DNA from: Leisingera aquimarina DSM 24565
Lineage (GTDB): Bacteria; Pseudomonadota; Alphaproteobacteria; Rhodobacterales; Rhodobacteraceae
Length of the DNA stretch: 64,000 nucleotides
Reading direction: 5' to 3'
NCBI RefSeq assembly: GCF_000473165.1
Contig: NZ_KI421505.1
Span: forward strand, 24,810-88,809
The notes under the pieces are model-generated. The model was not told where the DNA came from, made no database searches, and was given only the letters and a program-made list of their open reading frames with translations. Shown here piece by piece: positions 38,543 to 48,061 of the stretch. Every line of letters starts with the position of its first letter. Within the stretch, counting starts at the first letter, position 1. Made by a program: the position numbers and the translations under genes.

Positions 38543-39745
38543 ATGACCCGCCCCGACGGCTTTGCCACCCGCGCCATTCACCATGCCTATGACCCGCAGG
38601 ATCACGAGGGCGCATTGACGCCGCCTTTGCACCTGACATCGACCTTTGCATTCGAGACTGCCGAGGCAGGCGGCGAGATGTTTGCGGGGGAGCGCGCGGG
38701 CCATATCTACAGCCGCATCTCAAACCCGACCTGCGATCTGCTGGAGCAGCGCATCGCCACGCTGGAGGGGGCAGAAGCGGGCCTGGCGCTGGCCAGCGGC
38801 ATGGGGGCGGTGACCGCTGTGCTGTGGACGCTGCTGTCGCCAGGAGACGAAGTCATCGTCGACAAGACGCTTTATGGCTGCACCTTTGCCTTCATGCGCC
38901 ACGGGCTGGCGAAATGGGGCGTCACCATCACCCATGTCGACATGAGCGATCTGGACAACCTGCGCAAAGCGGTCTCCGCCAAGACGCGGGTGGTCTACTT
39001 CGAAACGCCGGCCAATCCCAACATGCGTCTGGTAGACATCGCCGGTGCGGCCGGGATCGCCCATGCTGCCGGTGCCCAGCTGGTGGTCGACAACACCTAT
39101 TCCACCCCGTATCTGACCCGCCCGATTGAACTGGGCGCCGATATTGTGCTGCATTCCGCCACCAAATACCTCGGCGGCCATGGCGATGTGGTGGCCGGGC
39201 TGGTTGCGGGCCGCGCCGAGCAGATCGCCGAAATCCGTCTGGTCGGCATGAAAGACATGACCGGAGCGGTGATGGCGCCGTTCAATGCGATGCTGATCCT
39301 GCGCGGTCTGAAGACACTGAACCTGCGGATGGACCGCCACTGCGCCTCGGCCAGGGTGGTGGCAGACTTCCTCGCCGCCCATCCGGCGGTCCGCACAATG
39401 CACTTCCCAGGCCTTGAAAGCTTCCCGCAGCATGACGTGGCGAAACGTCAGATGGACCAGCCCGGCGCGATGATCGCGTTTGAGGTCGAGGGCGGCCTGG
39501 CTGGCGGCATCGCGCTGATGAACGGCCTGCAGATGATCCAGCGCGCGGTATCGCTGGGCGATGCAGAGACCCTGATCCAGCACCCGGCGTCGATGACCCA
39601 TTCGACCTATACGCCTGAAGAGCGCGCCGAACATGGCATCAGCGACGGGCTGATCCGCCTGTCCGTCGGCTTGGAAGAGGTCGAGGACATCCTGGCTGAT
39701 CTGGCGCAGGCCCTGCCCGCCCCTGTGCAGCACGCCGCCGAATAA
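38543..39745 (+). CDS. mdeA: L-methionine gamma-lyase
   Basis: A 400-residue PLP enzyme of the Cys/Met metabolism family. It cleaves methionine to methanethiol, 2-oxobutyrate and ammonia. The PLP lysine is in SATKYLGGHGDVVAG (about 208). YGCTFAFMRHG (about 111) holds the Cys that marks true methionine gamma-lyases, as opposed to cystathionine enzymes. The phosphate-binding SGMGAV and active-site YSRISNPT are also visible. A GAGGAG-like ribosome-binding site lies at 38530. It starts the mdeAB operon; 2-oxobutyrate passes to the next gene product. Confidence 0.93.
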   Translation: MTRPDGFATRAIHHAYDPQDHEGALTPPLHLTSTFAFETAEAGGEMFAGERAGHIYSRISNPTCDLLEQRIATLEGAEAGLALASGMGAVTAVLWTLLSPGDEVIVDKTLYGCTFAFMRHGLAKWGVTITHVDMSDLDNLRKAVSAKTRVVYFETPANPNMRLVDIAGAAGIAHAAGAQLVVDNTYSTPYLTRPIELGADIVLHSATKYLGGHGDVVAGLVAGRAEQIAEIRLVGMKDMTGAVMAPFNAMLILRGLKTLNLRMDRHCASARVVADFLAAHPAVRTMHFPGLESFPQHDVAKRQMDQPGAMIAFEVEGGLAGGIALMNGLQMIQRAVSLGDAETLIQHPASMTHSTYTPEERAEHGISDGLIRLSVGLEEVEDILADLAQALPAPVQHAAE

Positions 39746-39755
39746 GGAGACAGCC

Positions 39756-42143
39756 ATGCGCCCGGATCTGACCCATCTGAAGACCATTGAGCAGCGGCTG
39801 TTATGGCTGTCGCATTGGATGATCCACAACGCCAACCACATCCGCCCTAATCCGGACGGGATCAAGGTGGGCGGGCATCAGGCCTCCTCTGCCTCGATGG
39901 TGTCGATCATGACGGCTCTGTATTTCTCGGCGCTGCGGCCCGAGGACCGGGTGGCGGTGAAACCGCATGCCTCGCCGGTCTTCCACGCGATGCAATACCT
40001 GATGGGCAGCCAAACCCGCGAAAAGATGGAAAACTTCCGCGGCTTTGGCGGGGTGCAAAGCTATCCCAGCCGGACCAAGGACATTGACGACGTGGATTTC
40101 TCAACCGGCTCTGTCGGGCTGGGTGTCGGGATCACCGCGCTGGCGTCCATGGTGCAGGATTTCATCGCGGCCAAGGAATGGGGCGCCGGGACCAGGCTGG
40201 GCCGCATGGTGGCGCTGGCAGGTGACGCGGAGCTGGACGAGGGCAATATCTACGAGGTGCTGCAGGAGGGTTGGAAAAACGGCCTGCGCAACACATGGTG
40301 GATCATCGACTATAACCGCCAGTCGCTGGACGGGATTGTGCGCGAAGGCCTGTTCGAGCGGATTGAGAAGATATTCGATGCCTTTGGCTGGGATGTAGTG
40401 CGGGTGAAATACGGCGCCCTGCAGCGGGCTGCTTTTGCAGAGCCGGGCGGGGCGGCTTTGCGTGCCTGGATCGACGCCTGCCCGAACCAGCAATACTCAG
40501 CGCTGACTTACATGGGCGGTGCGGTCTGGCGCCAGCGGCTGCTGGATGACCTGGGCGACCAGGGAGAGGTCACCGCGCTGATCGAGCGCCGCAATGATAC
40601 GGAACTGGCCGCGCTGATGGAAAACCTTGGCGGCAACTGCGTGGAGACCATGGCGGATACATTCGCCGCCATAGACCACGACCGCCCGGTCTGTTTCCTG
40701 GCCTATACGGTCAAGGGCTGGGGCACGCCGATTGCCGGCCACAAGGACAACCACGGCGGGCTGATGACCAAGGCGCAGATGGCGGACTGGCAATCACATA
40801 TGGGAGTGCCGGACGGCCAGGAATGGGAGCCTTTTACAACAGTTGCCGATGTGCCCGCGCTGCAGGCTTTCCTTGGCCGGGTTCCCTTCTTTGCTGAAGG
40901 TCCGCGCCGCTACTCCGAGGCTCCGCTGACAGTGCCTGCCGTGGCCGTGGATACATCCCGCGAAATCTCGACCCAGATGGCCTTTGGCAAAATCATGGAT
41001 GCGCTGGCACGCGGGGACAGCGACCTGGCGCAGCGGATCATGACCACCTCGCCGGACGTGACCGGCACCACCGGACTGGGGCCTTGGGTGAACCGGCGCA
41101 AACTGTTTGCCCGCGAGGCGCAGGCGGATGCCTTCATCGAGCACCGCATTCCCTCTACTGCCAAGTGGAACTTTGCCCCCGAGGGCCAGCATCTGGAGCT
41201 GGGCATTGCCGAGATGAACCTGTTCCTGCTGCTGGGGGCGGCGGGGCTGGCGCACAGTCTTTGGGGCAAACGGGTGATCCCGGTCGGCACGGTCTATGAT
41301 CCCTTCGTGTGTCGCGGCCTCGATGCGCTGAACTATGCCTGTTACCAGGATGCGCGCTTCATGATCGCAGGCACGCCGTCGGGGGTGACGCTTGCGCCCG
41401 AGGGCGGCGCGCATCAATCCATCAGCACACCGCTGATCGGCATGAGCCAGGACGGGCTTGCGGCCTTTGAACCCGCCTTTGCCGATGAGCTGGCAGTGAT
41501 CATGGAATGGGCCTTTGGCTATTTGCAGCGGGAGGGCGAGGGCGACCCGGATGAACGGACCTGGCTCCGGGATGAAACCGGCGGATCGGTCTATCTGCGG
41601 CTGAGCACAAAACCGCTGGAGCAGCCCGGCAAACGCGCCGATGAGGATTTCCGCCAAGGCGCCGTCGACGGTGCCTACTGGCTGCGCAAGCCCGGACCCA
41701 ATTGTTCGGTTGTGATCGCCTACCAGGGCGCGGTTGCGGACGAGGCGATTGCCGCCGCCGGCATGATCGGCGGCGTGCGGCGGGATATCGGCGTGCTGGC
41801 CGTCACCTCGGCGGACCGTTTGAATGCAGGCTGGACCGCCGCCCAGCGGGAGCGCGCCCGCGGCAATCCGGCTGCCCTCTCGCATATCGAGCAGCTGCTG
41901 CGGGATCTGCCTGCGCATTGCACCCTGGTCACGGTGATCGACGGCCATCCGGCGACCCTCGCCTGGCTTGGCGCCGTGGCCGGGCACAAGACGGTCCCGC
42001 ACGGGGTAGAGCACTTTGGCCAGACCGGGACAATCGGCGATCTCGCCCGCCATTTCCGGATCGACAGGGAGGCAATCGTCAAATCCATCGATGGTCTGAC
42101 AGCGGGCCGCAAGGCAGCGCTGATGCCGGTCAACCACGGCTGA
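39756..42143 (+). CDS. mdeB: 2-oxobutyrate dehydrogenase E1-like (homodimeric PDH E1 family), MdeB-like
   Basis: A 795-residue thiamine-diphosphate enzyme of the AceE/transketolase type. The ThDP/Mg site is GDAELDEGNIYEVL...IIDYNRQSLDG (about 155-195); the family blocks FRGFGGVQSYPSRTKDIDDV, GHKDNHGG and TPSGVTLAPEGGAHQS are also present. In P. putida the homologue MdeB follows mdeA and handles the 2-oxobutyrate released from methionine. It is 10 bp after mdeA with a GGAGA ribosome-binding site. At 795 residues it is shorter than AceE (about 885). It needs E2/E3 partners encoded elsewhere. Confidence 0.88.
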   Translation: MRPDLTHLKTIEQRLLWLSHWMIHNANHIRPNPDGIKVGGHQASSASMVSIMTALYFSALRPEDRVAVKPHASPVFHAMQYLMGSQTREKMENFRGFGGVQSYPSRTKDIDDVDFSTGSVGLGVGITALASMVQDFIAAKEWGAGTRLGRMVALAGDAELDEGNIYEVLQEGWKNGLRNTWWIIDYNRQSLDGIVREGLFERIEKIFDAFGWDVVRVKYGALQRAAFAEPGGAALRAWIDACPNQQYSALTYMGGAVWRQRLLDDLGDQGEVTALIERRNDTELAALMENLGGNCVETMADTFAAIDHDRPVCFLAYTVKGWGTPIAGHKDNHGGLMTKAQMADWQSHMGVPDGQEWEPFTTVADVPALQAFLGRVPFFAEGPRRYSEAPLTVPAVAVDTSREISTQMAFGKIMDALARGDSDLAQRIMTTSPDVTGTTGLGPWVNRRKLFAREAQADAFIEHRIPSTAKWNFAPEGQHLELGIAEMNLFLLLGAAGLAHSLWGKRVIPVGTVYDPFVCRGLDALNYACYQDARFMIAGTPSGVTLAPEGGAHQSISTPLIGMSQDGLAAFEPAFADELAVIMEWAFGYLQREGEGDPDERTWLRDETGGSVYLRLSTKPLEQPGKRADEDFRQGAVDGAYWLRKPGPNCSVVIAYQGAVADEAIAAAGMIGGVRRDIGVLAVTSADRLNAGWTAAQRERARGNPAALSHIEQLLRDLPAHCTLVTVIDGHPATLAWLGAVAGHKTVPHGVEHFGQTGTIGDLARHFRIDREAIVKSIDGLTAGRKAALMPVNHG

Positions 42144-42183
42144 CGCTGGTCAAGCGGTCCCGCCGCAGCGCCTGCATCCGCCG

Positions 42184-42942
42184 CTAGCGGTGGTATTGCG
42201 CAAACGGCAGGCCGCCAATCCGGGTAATGGCCACGGGTGTCTGATACAGCGCCGTCAGGCTGGCAGCGCTGGCAGCCTCATCCACCGGTCCTTGAAAGAC
42301 GGCCCGCCCGTCCTTCAGCGCCACCACATGATCGGACCAGCTGATGGCATAGTTGAGGTCATGCACAACGATCACGATGCCCTTGCCGCGCTGTTCGGCC
42401 AGGCTGCGCAGCTGCGCCATCAGATTACGGGCGTGGTGCAGGTCCAGATTGTTCAACGGCTCATCCAGCAGCAGCCAGCCGGTGTCCTGGGCATAAGCCA
42501 TGGCAATAAAGGCGCGCTGACGCTGCCCCCCCGACAGCTCATCCAGGAACCGTTGCTGCAAGGGGGCAAGGCCGAACAGCTCAATCGCATCCCCGATGGC
42601 TGCGCGGTCTGCTGCCGTCAGCCGTCCCTGGCTGTGCGGCCAGCGGCCAAAGCCGATCAGGTCTTTGACCCGGACCCGGCTGGCCACGGTCAGGTTCTGG
42701 GCCACAACCGCCATCTTGCGGGCCAGCTGGGCCGGGGCAATCCGGGCCGCGTCCATACCGTCCAGGCTGATGCACCCGCGGCTGGGGGCCAGCTGCTGCG
42801 CGATCAGGTTCAGCAGCGTCGACTTGCCCGCGCCATTGGGACCGATCAGGGCGGTGATCCGGCCTGCGGGGATCTCAGCATCAATCCCGTCAAGGATGGG
42901 TTTCGCGCCATGGCCATAGCTGAGGCCCGTTATTTTGATCAC
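42184..42942 (-). CDS. Siderophore ABC transporter ATP-binding protein (FecE/FepC type)
   Basis: 252 residues from GTG 42942, which overlaps the permease stop (GTGA); the longer frame to 43215 runs through the permease. Walker A GPNGAGKST (about residue 36), signature LSGGQRQRAF (about 133), Walker B GWLLLDEPLNNLD (about 153) and H-loop VHDLNYA are all intact. It powers uptake of ferric siderophore across the inner membrane with the two permeases upstream. It is the last gene of the minus-strand operon binding protein - permease - permease - ATPase. Confidence 0.95.
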   Translation of the reverse strand: MIKITGLSYGHGAKPILDGIDAEIPAGRITALIGPNGAGKSTLLNLIAQQLAPSRGCISLDGMDAARIAPAQLARKMAVVAQNLTVASRVRVKDLIGFGRWPHSQGRLTAADRAAIGDAIELFGLAPLQQRFLDELSGGQRQRAFIAMAYAQDTGWLLLDEPLNNLDLHHARNLMAQLRSLAEQRGKGIVIVVHDLNYAISWSDHVVALKDGRAVFQGPVDEAASAASLTALYQTPVAITRIGGLPFAQYHR

Positions 42943-43883
42943 CGGATTTTCCCCTTTGCCAGCAGGAACATGAACAACAAGCCGCCGCAAAACTCGATGA
43001 CAACGGCCAGGGTGGATTGCAGCATCAGGACGCGTTCGAACACGGTCTGGCCCGCTACCAGGATAAGCGCGGAAATCAGCGCCGCAGCCGGCAGCAGAAG
43101 CGCATGGCGGTGGCTCCGCATCAGACTGTGCGCCAGGCTTGTCACCAGCAGCCCCAGAAAGGCGATCGGCCCGGCCAGCGCCGTCGACACCGAAACAAGC
43201 GCGGCAATGATGCACAGTACTTTCAGCTGCAGCCGGTCATGACCCACACCCAGGCTGCGCGCCGTATCCCGGCCCAGAGCGGCCACATCCAAAACCGCGT
43301 GATTGCGCCAAAGCCACAGAAAGGCCAGCATCATCAGTCCCAGGGCCACCGCCAGCGCCTCGCTGTCGATGCCGCCGAACTGCGCAAACATTCTGGCCTG
43401 CACGATTGAAAATTCGGACGGATCCATCAGCCGCTGAACAAAGGCCGTGAGTGTCCGGAACATCAGCCCCAGAACCACGCCGGTCAGCACCATCAGCTGG
43501 ATATCATGGCGGGTCCGGCTCAGCACGCTGGTGAACAGGACCAGCGCCGCACCCATCATTACCGCTGCGTCCAGCAGGAACCCGGCCAGGGCCGGGATCC
43601 GGCTGCTGCCGGCAATCCCCAAACCTGCAACCAACCCGGTCTGCAGCAGCAGGAACAGCGCGTCGAACCCCATAAAGGCGGGTGTCAGAATGCGGTTGTG
43701 GCTGATCGTCTGCAACAGCACCGTTGCGACCCCGACGGCGGCCCCGACCGACAGCAGACCCGCCAGTTTGACCATCCGCAGCTCCAGGATATAGGCGGTG
43801 GGGCCGCGCAAGCCCCAGAACAGGAACAGCGCCGCCGCCGCCGCCAGCAAGCAGCCCAGGCCCAGGATCCGCCGGTCAGCCAT
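42939..43883 (-). CDS. Siderophore ABC transporter permease 2 (FecCD family)
   Basis: 314 residues from ATG 43883; the long frame from 44057 overlaps the other permease. About 9-10 helices; family motifs LLQTISHNRILTPAFMGFDA, SLGVGHDRLQLK and GPIAFLGLLVTSLAHSL (EAA-like loop that contacts the ATPase). It resembles the VctG/CeuC/FatC type used for catecholate siderophores. It overlaps the upstream permease by 8 bp and the ATPase gene by 4 bp. Confidence 0.93.
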   Translation of the reverse strand: MADRRILGLGCLLAAAAALFLFWGLRGPTAYILELRMVKLAGLLSVGAAVGVATVLLQTISHNRILTPAFMGFDALFLLLQTGLVAGLGIAGSSRIPALAGFLLDAAVMMGAALVLFTSVLSRTRHDIQLMVLTGVVLGLMFRTLTAFVQRLMDPSEFSIVQARMFAQFGGIDSEALAVALGLMMLAFLWLWRNHAVLDVAALGRDTARSLGVGHDRLQLKVLCIIAALVSVSTALAGPIAFLGLLVTSLAHSLMRSHRHALLLPAAALISALILVAGQTVFERVLMLQSTLAVVIEFCGGLLFMFLLAKGKIR

Positions 43884-44877
43884 GCGGCCGCCGCCCCAGC
43901 AGCATGTACAGAAACACCGCAGCGCCGAAGATGCCGAAAACGGTGCCGGCGGGGATTTCATAAGGGTAGCGCAGCAGCCGCCCCAGAATATCGCACAGCA
44001 GCAGCAGCCCGGCCCCGGTGCCGGCAACGACCGGCAGGCTGGCACGCAGGTTGTCACCCATGATCCGTGAGACCAGATTCGGCACCACCAGCCCGATGAA
44101 GGGCAGCATCCCGACGGTCACGATCACCAGCGCCGACACCAGCGAAACGGTGACAATGCCAAAACCCAGCACCTGCCCGTAACGCAGCCCAAGGTTCAGG
44201 CTGATATTCCGGCCCAGCCCCGCGATGGTGAACTGATCTGCCGCAAAATAGCTGAGCACCGCCAGCCCGCCTGCCAGCCAAAGCAGCTCATACCGCCCCG
44301 CCAGGACGCCGGAAAACTCGCCGGTCATCCAGATGCCAAGGTATTGCAGCAGATCGGTCTGAAGTGCGAAGAACGTTGCGCAGGCCATCAAAACCCCGCC
44401 GTAAACCAGCCCGGCCAGCGGGATCAGCAAAGGCCGCTCGGGCGGAATGCGGCGGGCCAGCAGGATGAACAGGGCAGTGCCCGCCAGGGCCGAAGCCGAG
44501 GCCGCCAGCATCTTGCCGAACAAGGGCATCGCAGGCGTCAGCAGCGTCACCGCCAGCAATCCCAGCATGGCGGCTTCATTGGTGCCGGTGGTGCCGGGCT
44601 CGACGAATTTATTGCGCACCAGCAGTTGCATGATGACACCCGCCACCGCCATGGACGCGCCGGTCAGCAGCACCGCAGCGGTACGGGGAATGCGGCTGAC
44701 CGCCAGCAGCTGCAACGCCTGCGGATCGCTCAACACTGCCCCCGGGCTCAGCCGGTTGATCCCTACAAACAGGCTGACCGCAGCGAGCAAGCCCAACAGA
44801 AGGCCCATCAGAACCAGGGTATTCCGCCCCCCCGCAGCGCGGCTGTCCAGGGCGGCAGGATCAGCCACCTGCCGCAA
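43876..44877 (-). CDS. Siderophore ABC transporter permease 1 (FecCD family)
   Basis: A 333-residue membrane protein with about 9-10 helices. Family blocks: SRIPRTAAVLLTGASMAVAG, LLVRNKFVEPGTTGTNEAA and GMLPFIGLVVPNLVSRIMGD. It resembles VctD/CeuB/FatD permeases for catecholate siderophores. The start overlaps the end of the binding-protein gene by 17 bp. It would form the channel as a heterodimer with the next permease. Confidence 0.93.
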   Translation of the reverse strand: MRQVADPAALDSRAAGGRNTLVLMGLLLGLLAAVSLFVGINRLSPGAVLSDPQALQLLAVSRIPRTAAVLLTGASMAVAGVIMQLLVRNKFVEPGTTGTNEAAMLGLLAVTLLTPAMPLFGKMLAASASALAGTALFILLARRIPPERPLLIPLAGLVYGGVLMACATFFALQTDLLQYLGIWMTGEFSGVLAGRYELLWLAGGLAVLSYFAADQFTIAGLGRNISLNLGLRYGQVLGFGIVTVSLVSALVIVTVGMLPFIGLVVPNLVSRIMGDNLRASLPVVAGTGAGLLLLCDILGRLLRYPYEIPAGTVFGIFGAAVFLYMLLGRRPHG

Positions 44878-45772
44878 ACCCTGTCAGAATGTCCTCCAGC
44901 GTCGCCGTCATCGACTGGATGCCGCCGCCCGCAACATAGACATTGGCCGCATTCAGATAGACCACCTGCTGCCGGCGCCAGGCTGTGGTGCCCGCCACCA
45001 GCGCATTGTCCAGGGTGACCGCCGCCGCCTGATTGCCCTGGCCAATCGCCGTGGCGCGGTCGATGACGATCAGCCAGTCCGGGTTGGCCGCAGCGATGAA
45101 CTCAAAGGATACCGCCTCGCCGTGGGTCTGTGCTGCGACGCTTTCGACCGCCTCCGGCAGATCCAGCGCGGTGTGCAGCCATCCAAACCGCGACCCCGCG
45201 CCATAGACAGACACTTTGGGGCCGTTGGTCATCAGGATCATCGCCTTGCCACGGCCACCAACGGCAGCGCGGGTGTGCTCCAGCTTGGCAGTGAACGCCG
45301 CTTCCAGATCCGCCGCCCGCGCCTCCTGCCCGGTCAGGCGGCCATAGCTGCGCAGCCGCGCCAGCGATTGCGCAACGTGGTCTTCGCCCCAGATCGTCAT
45401 ATCGATGGCCGGGGCAATCCCGGCCAGCGCCTCGACCTGCGCCGAGGACCGCCCGCCCGCAACAATCAGATCCGGCGCCAGCATGGCAATGGCCTCAAAA
45501 TCCGGTTCAAACAGGGTGCCTACCGGCGCGGCCTTGTCTTGCAGATCCTGCAGGTGGCTGACAAACAGCTTGGACGGGACACCGGTGATCGGCGCCCGCA
45601 ATGCCTCCAGCGTGTCCGCCGCTGCGGCATCCAGCACGACGATTGATTGCGGGGCGTGCGGCAGTTCGACCGCGCCGCGCGCGGTGTCAATGGCAATGCT
45701 TTGCGCCTGAGCAGCACCGGCCAGGGCAACAGCAATTGATGCAGCCAGCTGCAAAATCTTCCGATGGGCCAT
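44861..45772 (-). CDS. Periplasmic ferric-siderophore-binding protein (FatB/CeuE/YclQ type)
   Basis: 303 residues with a cleavable signal peptide (cleavage after GAAQAQ, about residue 24) and a class III binding-protein fold: VELPHAPQSIVVLDAAAADT, LAPDLIVAGGRSSAQVEALA, GDH-like GEDHVAQSLARL, and NPDWLIVIDRATAIG. YclQ, FatB and FpuA of Bacillus bind petrobactin and CeuE binds catecholates; with the asb genes nearby the ligand is probably ferric petrobactin or a photoproduct. First gene of the importer operon, divergent from the TonB receptor. Confidence 0.92.
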   Translation of the reverse strand: MAHRKILQLAASIAVALAGAAQAQSIAIDTARGAVELPHAPQSIVVLDAAAADTLEALRAPITGVPSKLFVSHLQDLQDKAAPVGTLFEPDFEAIAMLAPDLIVAGGRSSAQVEALAGIAPAIDMTIWGEDHVAQSLARLRSYGRLTGQEARAADLEAAFTAKLEHTRAAVGGRGKAMILMTNGPKVSVYGAGSRFGWLHTALDLPEAVESVAAQTHGEAVSFEFIAAANPDWLIVIDRATAIGQGNQAAAVTLDNALVAGTTAWRRQQVVYLNAANVYVAGGGIQSMTATLEDILTGFAAGG

Positions 45773-46044
45773 TTTCTATCCTGCTAAGATGGAATTTGGC
45801 TGGCGGGGCAGGCTTGCTCAAGATCGAGAGGGGCTTACCGGCCTGTGCCGCAAAAGTCCAGCCGTGCTGCTGCTGTGCCAGCTGCCGGCCGCAGGCCGCA
45901 CAAAAATGCAACATCAGCATAATAACGGAAAATCGCCCGGACAGGGGCTTGCAGCCGCTGGAATTGCTTCCTATCAGGCCCAAGCCTTTGCAAGGCCAGC
46001 CAGGATCAAGCCCAAGCTAACAGCTCTTAGAACACGGGTTTATC
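45773..46044. promoter_or_regulatory. Divergent control region of siderophore uptake genes
   Basis: 272 bp without a credible gene between the divergent binding-protein and TonB-receptor genes. Iron-responsive control is expected. ATGCAACATCAGCAT (45907-45921) is a weak dyad (ATGC/GCAT), and TTAGAA (about 46026) is a half-site of the Irr-type ICE motif. Neither is convincing alone. Confidence 0.4.
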
Positions 46045-48030
46045 ATGGCACGAACTTCCAACATCCGCCTGTCAGGGCTGCTGTGCAGCACCGCTCTGAC
46101 TCTCATCTCCGCCCCAGCCGCCTTTGCCGAGGAAGACGACGTGCTGTCGCTGGATCCGATCATCGTCAAACAGCGCGACCCCGCAGGCAACGCCGCCGAC
46201 CGCGCAACATCAATCTATGTGGCCGACGCCGAGATCGAACGCGCCGCGATGGGCGACCTCAAGGACCTGTTTGCCGGCATCGCCTCGGTCTCGGTCGGCG
46301 GCGGCATTCCGATTGCGCAGAAGATCTTCGTCAACGGCGTCGACATGCTGAACCTGGCGGTGCAGGTGGATGGCGTCAGCCAGAACAACCGCACCTTCCA
46401 CCACGTCAGCGCCAACGCCTTTGACCCCGGCCTGATGAAATCGGTCCGCGTCGATCCCGGCGTCGCCCCCGCGGACGCCGGTCCCCGCGCGCTGGCGGGC
46501 CGGGTGGTGATGGAAACCATCGATGCCGAAGATATCCTGGACGACGGCGCAACTTTCGGCGGCCGGTCCCGCCTGTCCTATTCCAGCAACGGCAGTACCG
46601 CCCAGGGCTCGCTGACCCTGGCAGGCCGCAGCGGCGGCTTTGAAATCCTTGGCTACGCCAAACGCGCAACCGGCGACAACTATGAGGACGGCGGCGGCAA
46701 CGAGGTGACCGGCTCCGCCGCAAACCTGACTGCAGGCCTGTTGAAATTCGCCTATGAGGGCGATCAGGGCGACCGGATCGAACTGTCGCTGCAAGAGACA
46801 CAGGACAACGAAATCCGCAACTTCCAGCCCAACTTCGGTTCCAGCACCCGCGGTTTCGCACCCTATTACACCCGCCGCCGCATCGCCTCGCTGCGCTATG
46901 AGAGCGGTAACGAGACCGGCCTTTGGGACCCTTCGGCGACCTTTGGTTTCTCCGACATCAACGTTGACCGCCCTTCCGATCCGTTCGGCGATTCCACTTC
47001 CACCAGTTCAAACACCTACTCGCTGACGTTGCAGAACGATTTCCACCTGTCCGACAGCAACACGATCACGGCCGGCGTGGATTATCAGGTCCGCGAAAGC
47101 ACGGTGAACGCCACCTGGGTCAACGGGCTGACCGGGGAGGAAAGCAAGAACTTCGGCGTCTTCGCCCAGGCCCGGCTTGAACCCACCAACCGCCTCAGCG
47201 TTTCTGCCGGCGTCCGCTATGATTGGCAGGACTTCACCGGCCAGGATTTCGCCCAGTCCGGCACCCCGTTCACCGATTCCCCGTCCGGGGCAAGCGGCAA
47301 CCTGTCACTGGTTTATGACGTGACCGACTCGCTGTCGCTGCGGGCCGGCTATTCCAACGTCTTTGGCGGTTACGATCTGGAAGACAACTTCCTGTTCTAT
47401 CAGGCCTGGAACTATGCGGGCCTGCGGGCCTCGCGCGCTAAGAACATCATCCTTGGTGCCGACTGGCAGCGCGGCAACTGGACATTGGGCGGCGAGCTGT
47501 TCAAGACCAATATCGGCAATGTCCGCGGTGTCACCCGGACCGGTGCTGTCGTCGGCAACGACTTCGAAAGCAAAGGCTTCAACCTGGCCGCAACCTATGG
47601 CTGGGACAGCGGCTTTGCCCGCTTCACCATGAACAGCAGCGACATCGAATTCAACGGCCAGCCGGCGGAGAGCTTCTTTGTCGTCGACTCGGGCACTCCG
47701 ATCGGCAAAGTTCTGGCCTTTGAGGTGCAGCAGGAAATCCCAACCATGAATCTGCTGGTCGGCGGCAGCGTCGAGGCCGGCCTGTCGAACGACAATGGCG
47801 TCTATGAAACCTACACCCAAAAGCAGGAAAGCTATCAGGTTCTGAACCTCTTCGCCGAATACAGCCCGCCATCCCTTGGCAACGTCACCATCCGGGCGGC
47901 CATCGACAACGTGTTCGACACCCAATACGCCGACCGGGCCACCTATGGCACCGAATACACCGCTGCGTCGCTGACCTCGATCAAGGAACCGGGCCGCAAT
48001 ATCTCGGTTGTTGCCACCCTTAAGTTCTAA
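46045..48030 (+). CDS. TonB-dependent siderophore receptor
   Basis: A 661-residue outer-membrane receptor. The signal peptide (ARTSNIRLSGLLCSTALTLI, cleavage near AAFAEE) is followed by a plug domain (about 35-160: DLFAGIASVSVGGGIPIAQK, VQVDGVSQNNRTFHH) and a beta-barrel ending in the terminal Phe (VVATLKF) required for insertion. The late block PPSLGNVTIRAAIDNVFDTQ is typical. It imports ferric siderophore with TonB/ExbBD, not encoded here. It lies between the importer operon and the asb genes, on the asb strand. Confidence 0.94.
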   Translation: MARTSNIRLSGLLCSTALTLISAPAAFAEEDDVLSLDPIIVKQRDPAGNAADRATSIYVADAEIERAAMGDLKDLFAGIASVSVGGGIPIAQKIFVNGVDMLNLAVQVDGVSQNNRTFHHVSANAFDPGLMKSVRVDPGVAPADAGPRALAGRVVMETIDAEDILDDGATFGGRSRLSYSSNGSTAQGSLTLAGRSGGFEILGYAKRATGDNYEDGGGNEVTGSAANLTAGLLKFAYEGDQGDRIELSLQETQDNEIRNFQPNFGSSTRGFAPYYTRRRIASLRYESGNETGLWDPSATFGFSDINVDRPSDPFGDSTSTSSNTYSLTLQNDFHLSDSNTITAGVDYQVRESTVNATWVNGLTGEESKNFGVFAQARLEPTNRLSVSAGVRYDWQDFTGQDFAQSGTPFTDSPSGASGNLSLVYDVTDSLSLRAGYSNVFGGYDLEDNFLFYQAWNYAGLRASRAKNIILGADWQRGNWTLGGELFKTNIGNVRGVTRTGAVVGNDFESKGFNLAATYGWDSGFARFTMNSSDIEFNGQPAESFFVVDSGTPIGKVLAFEVQQEIPTMNLLVGGSVEAGLSNDNGVYETYTQKQESYQVLNLFAEYSPPSLGNVTIRAAIDNVFDTQYADRATYGTEYTAASLTSIKEPGRNISVVATLKF

Positions 48031-48039
48031 GCAACCGCG

Positions 48040-48061
48040 GGGGCGCCTGCCTTGGCGCCCC
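48040..48061 (+). terminator. GC-rich hairpin after TonB receptor
   Basis: GGGGCGCC (48040-48047) pairs with GGCGCCCC (48054-48061) around a 6-nt loop, 10 bases after the receptor stop. Only a weak T-run follows (TGTCT), so it may be a weak or Rho-aided terminator, or stabilise the mRNA. Confidence 0.6.

Noticed and set aside
42942-43215. N-terminal extension of the siderophore ATPase gene
   Set aside because: The extra 91 residues are out-of-frame translation of the permease gene. GTG 42942 overlapping the permease stop gives a normal FecE-length protein.
46026-46031. TTAGAA as an Irr-type iron control element
   Set aside because: Only one half of the TTAGAA-N3-TTCTAA-like motif is present, so it could easily occur by chance.
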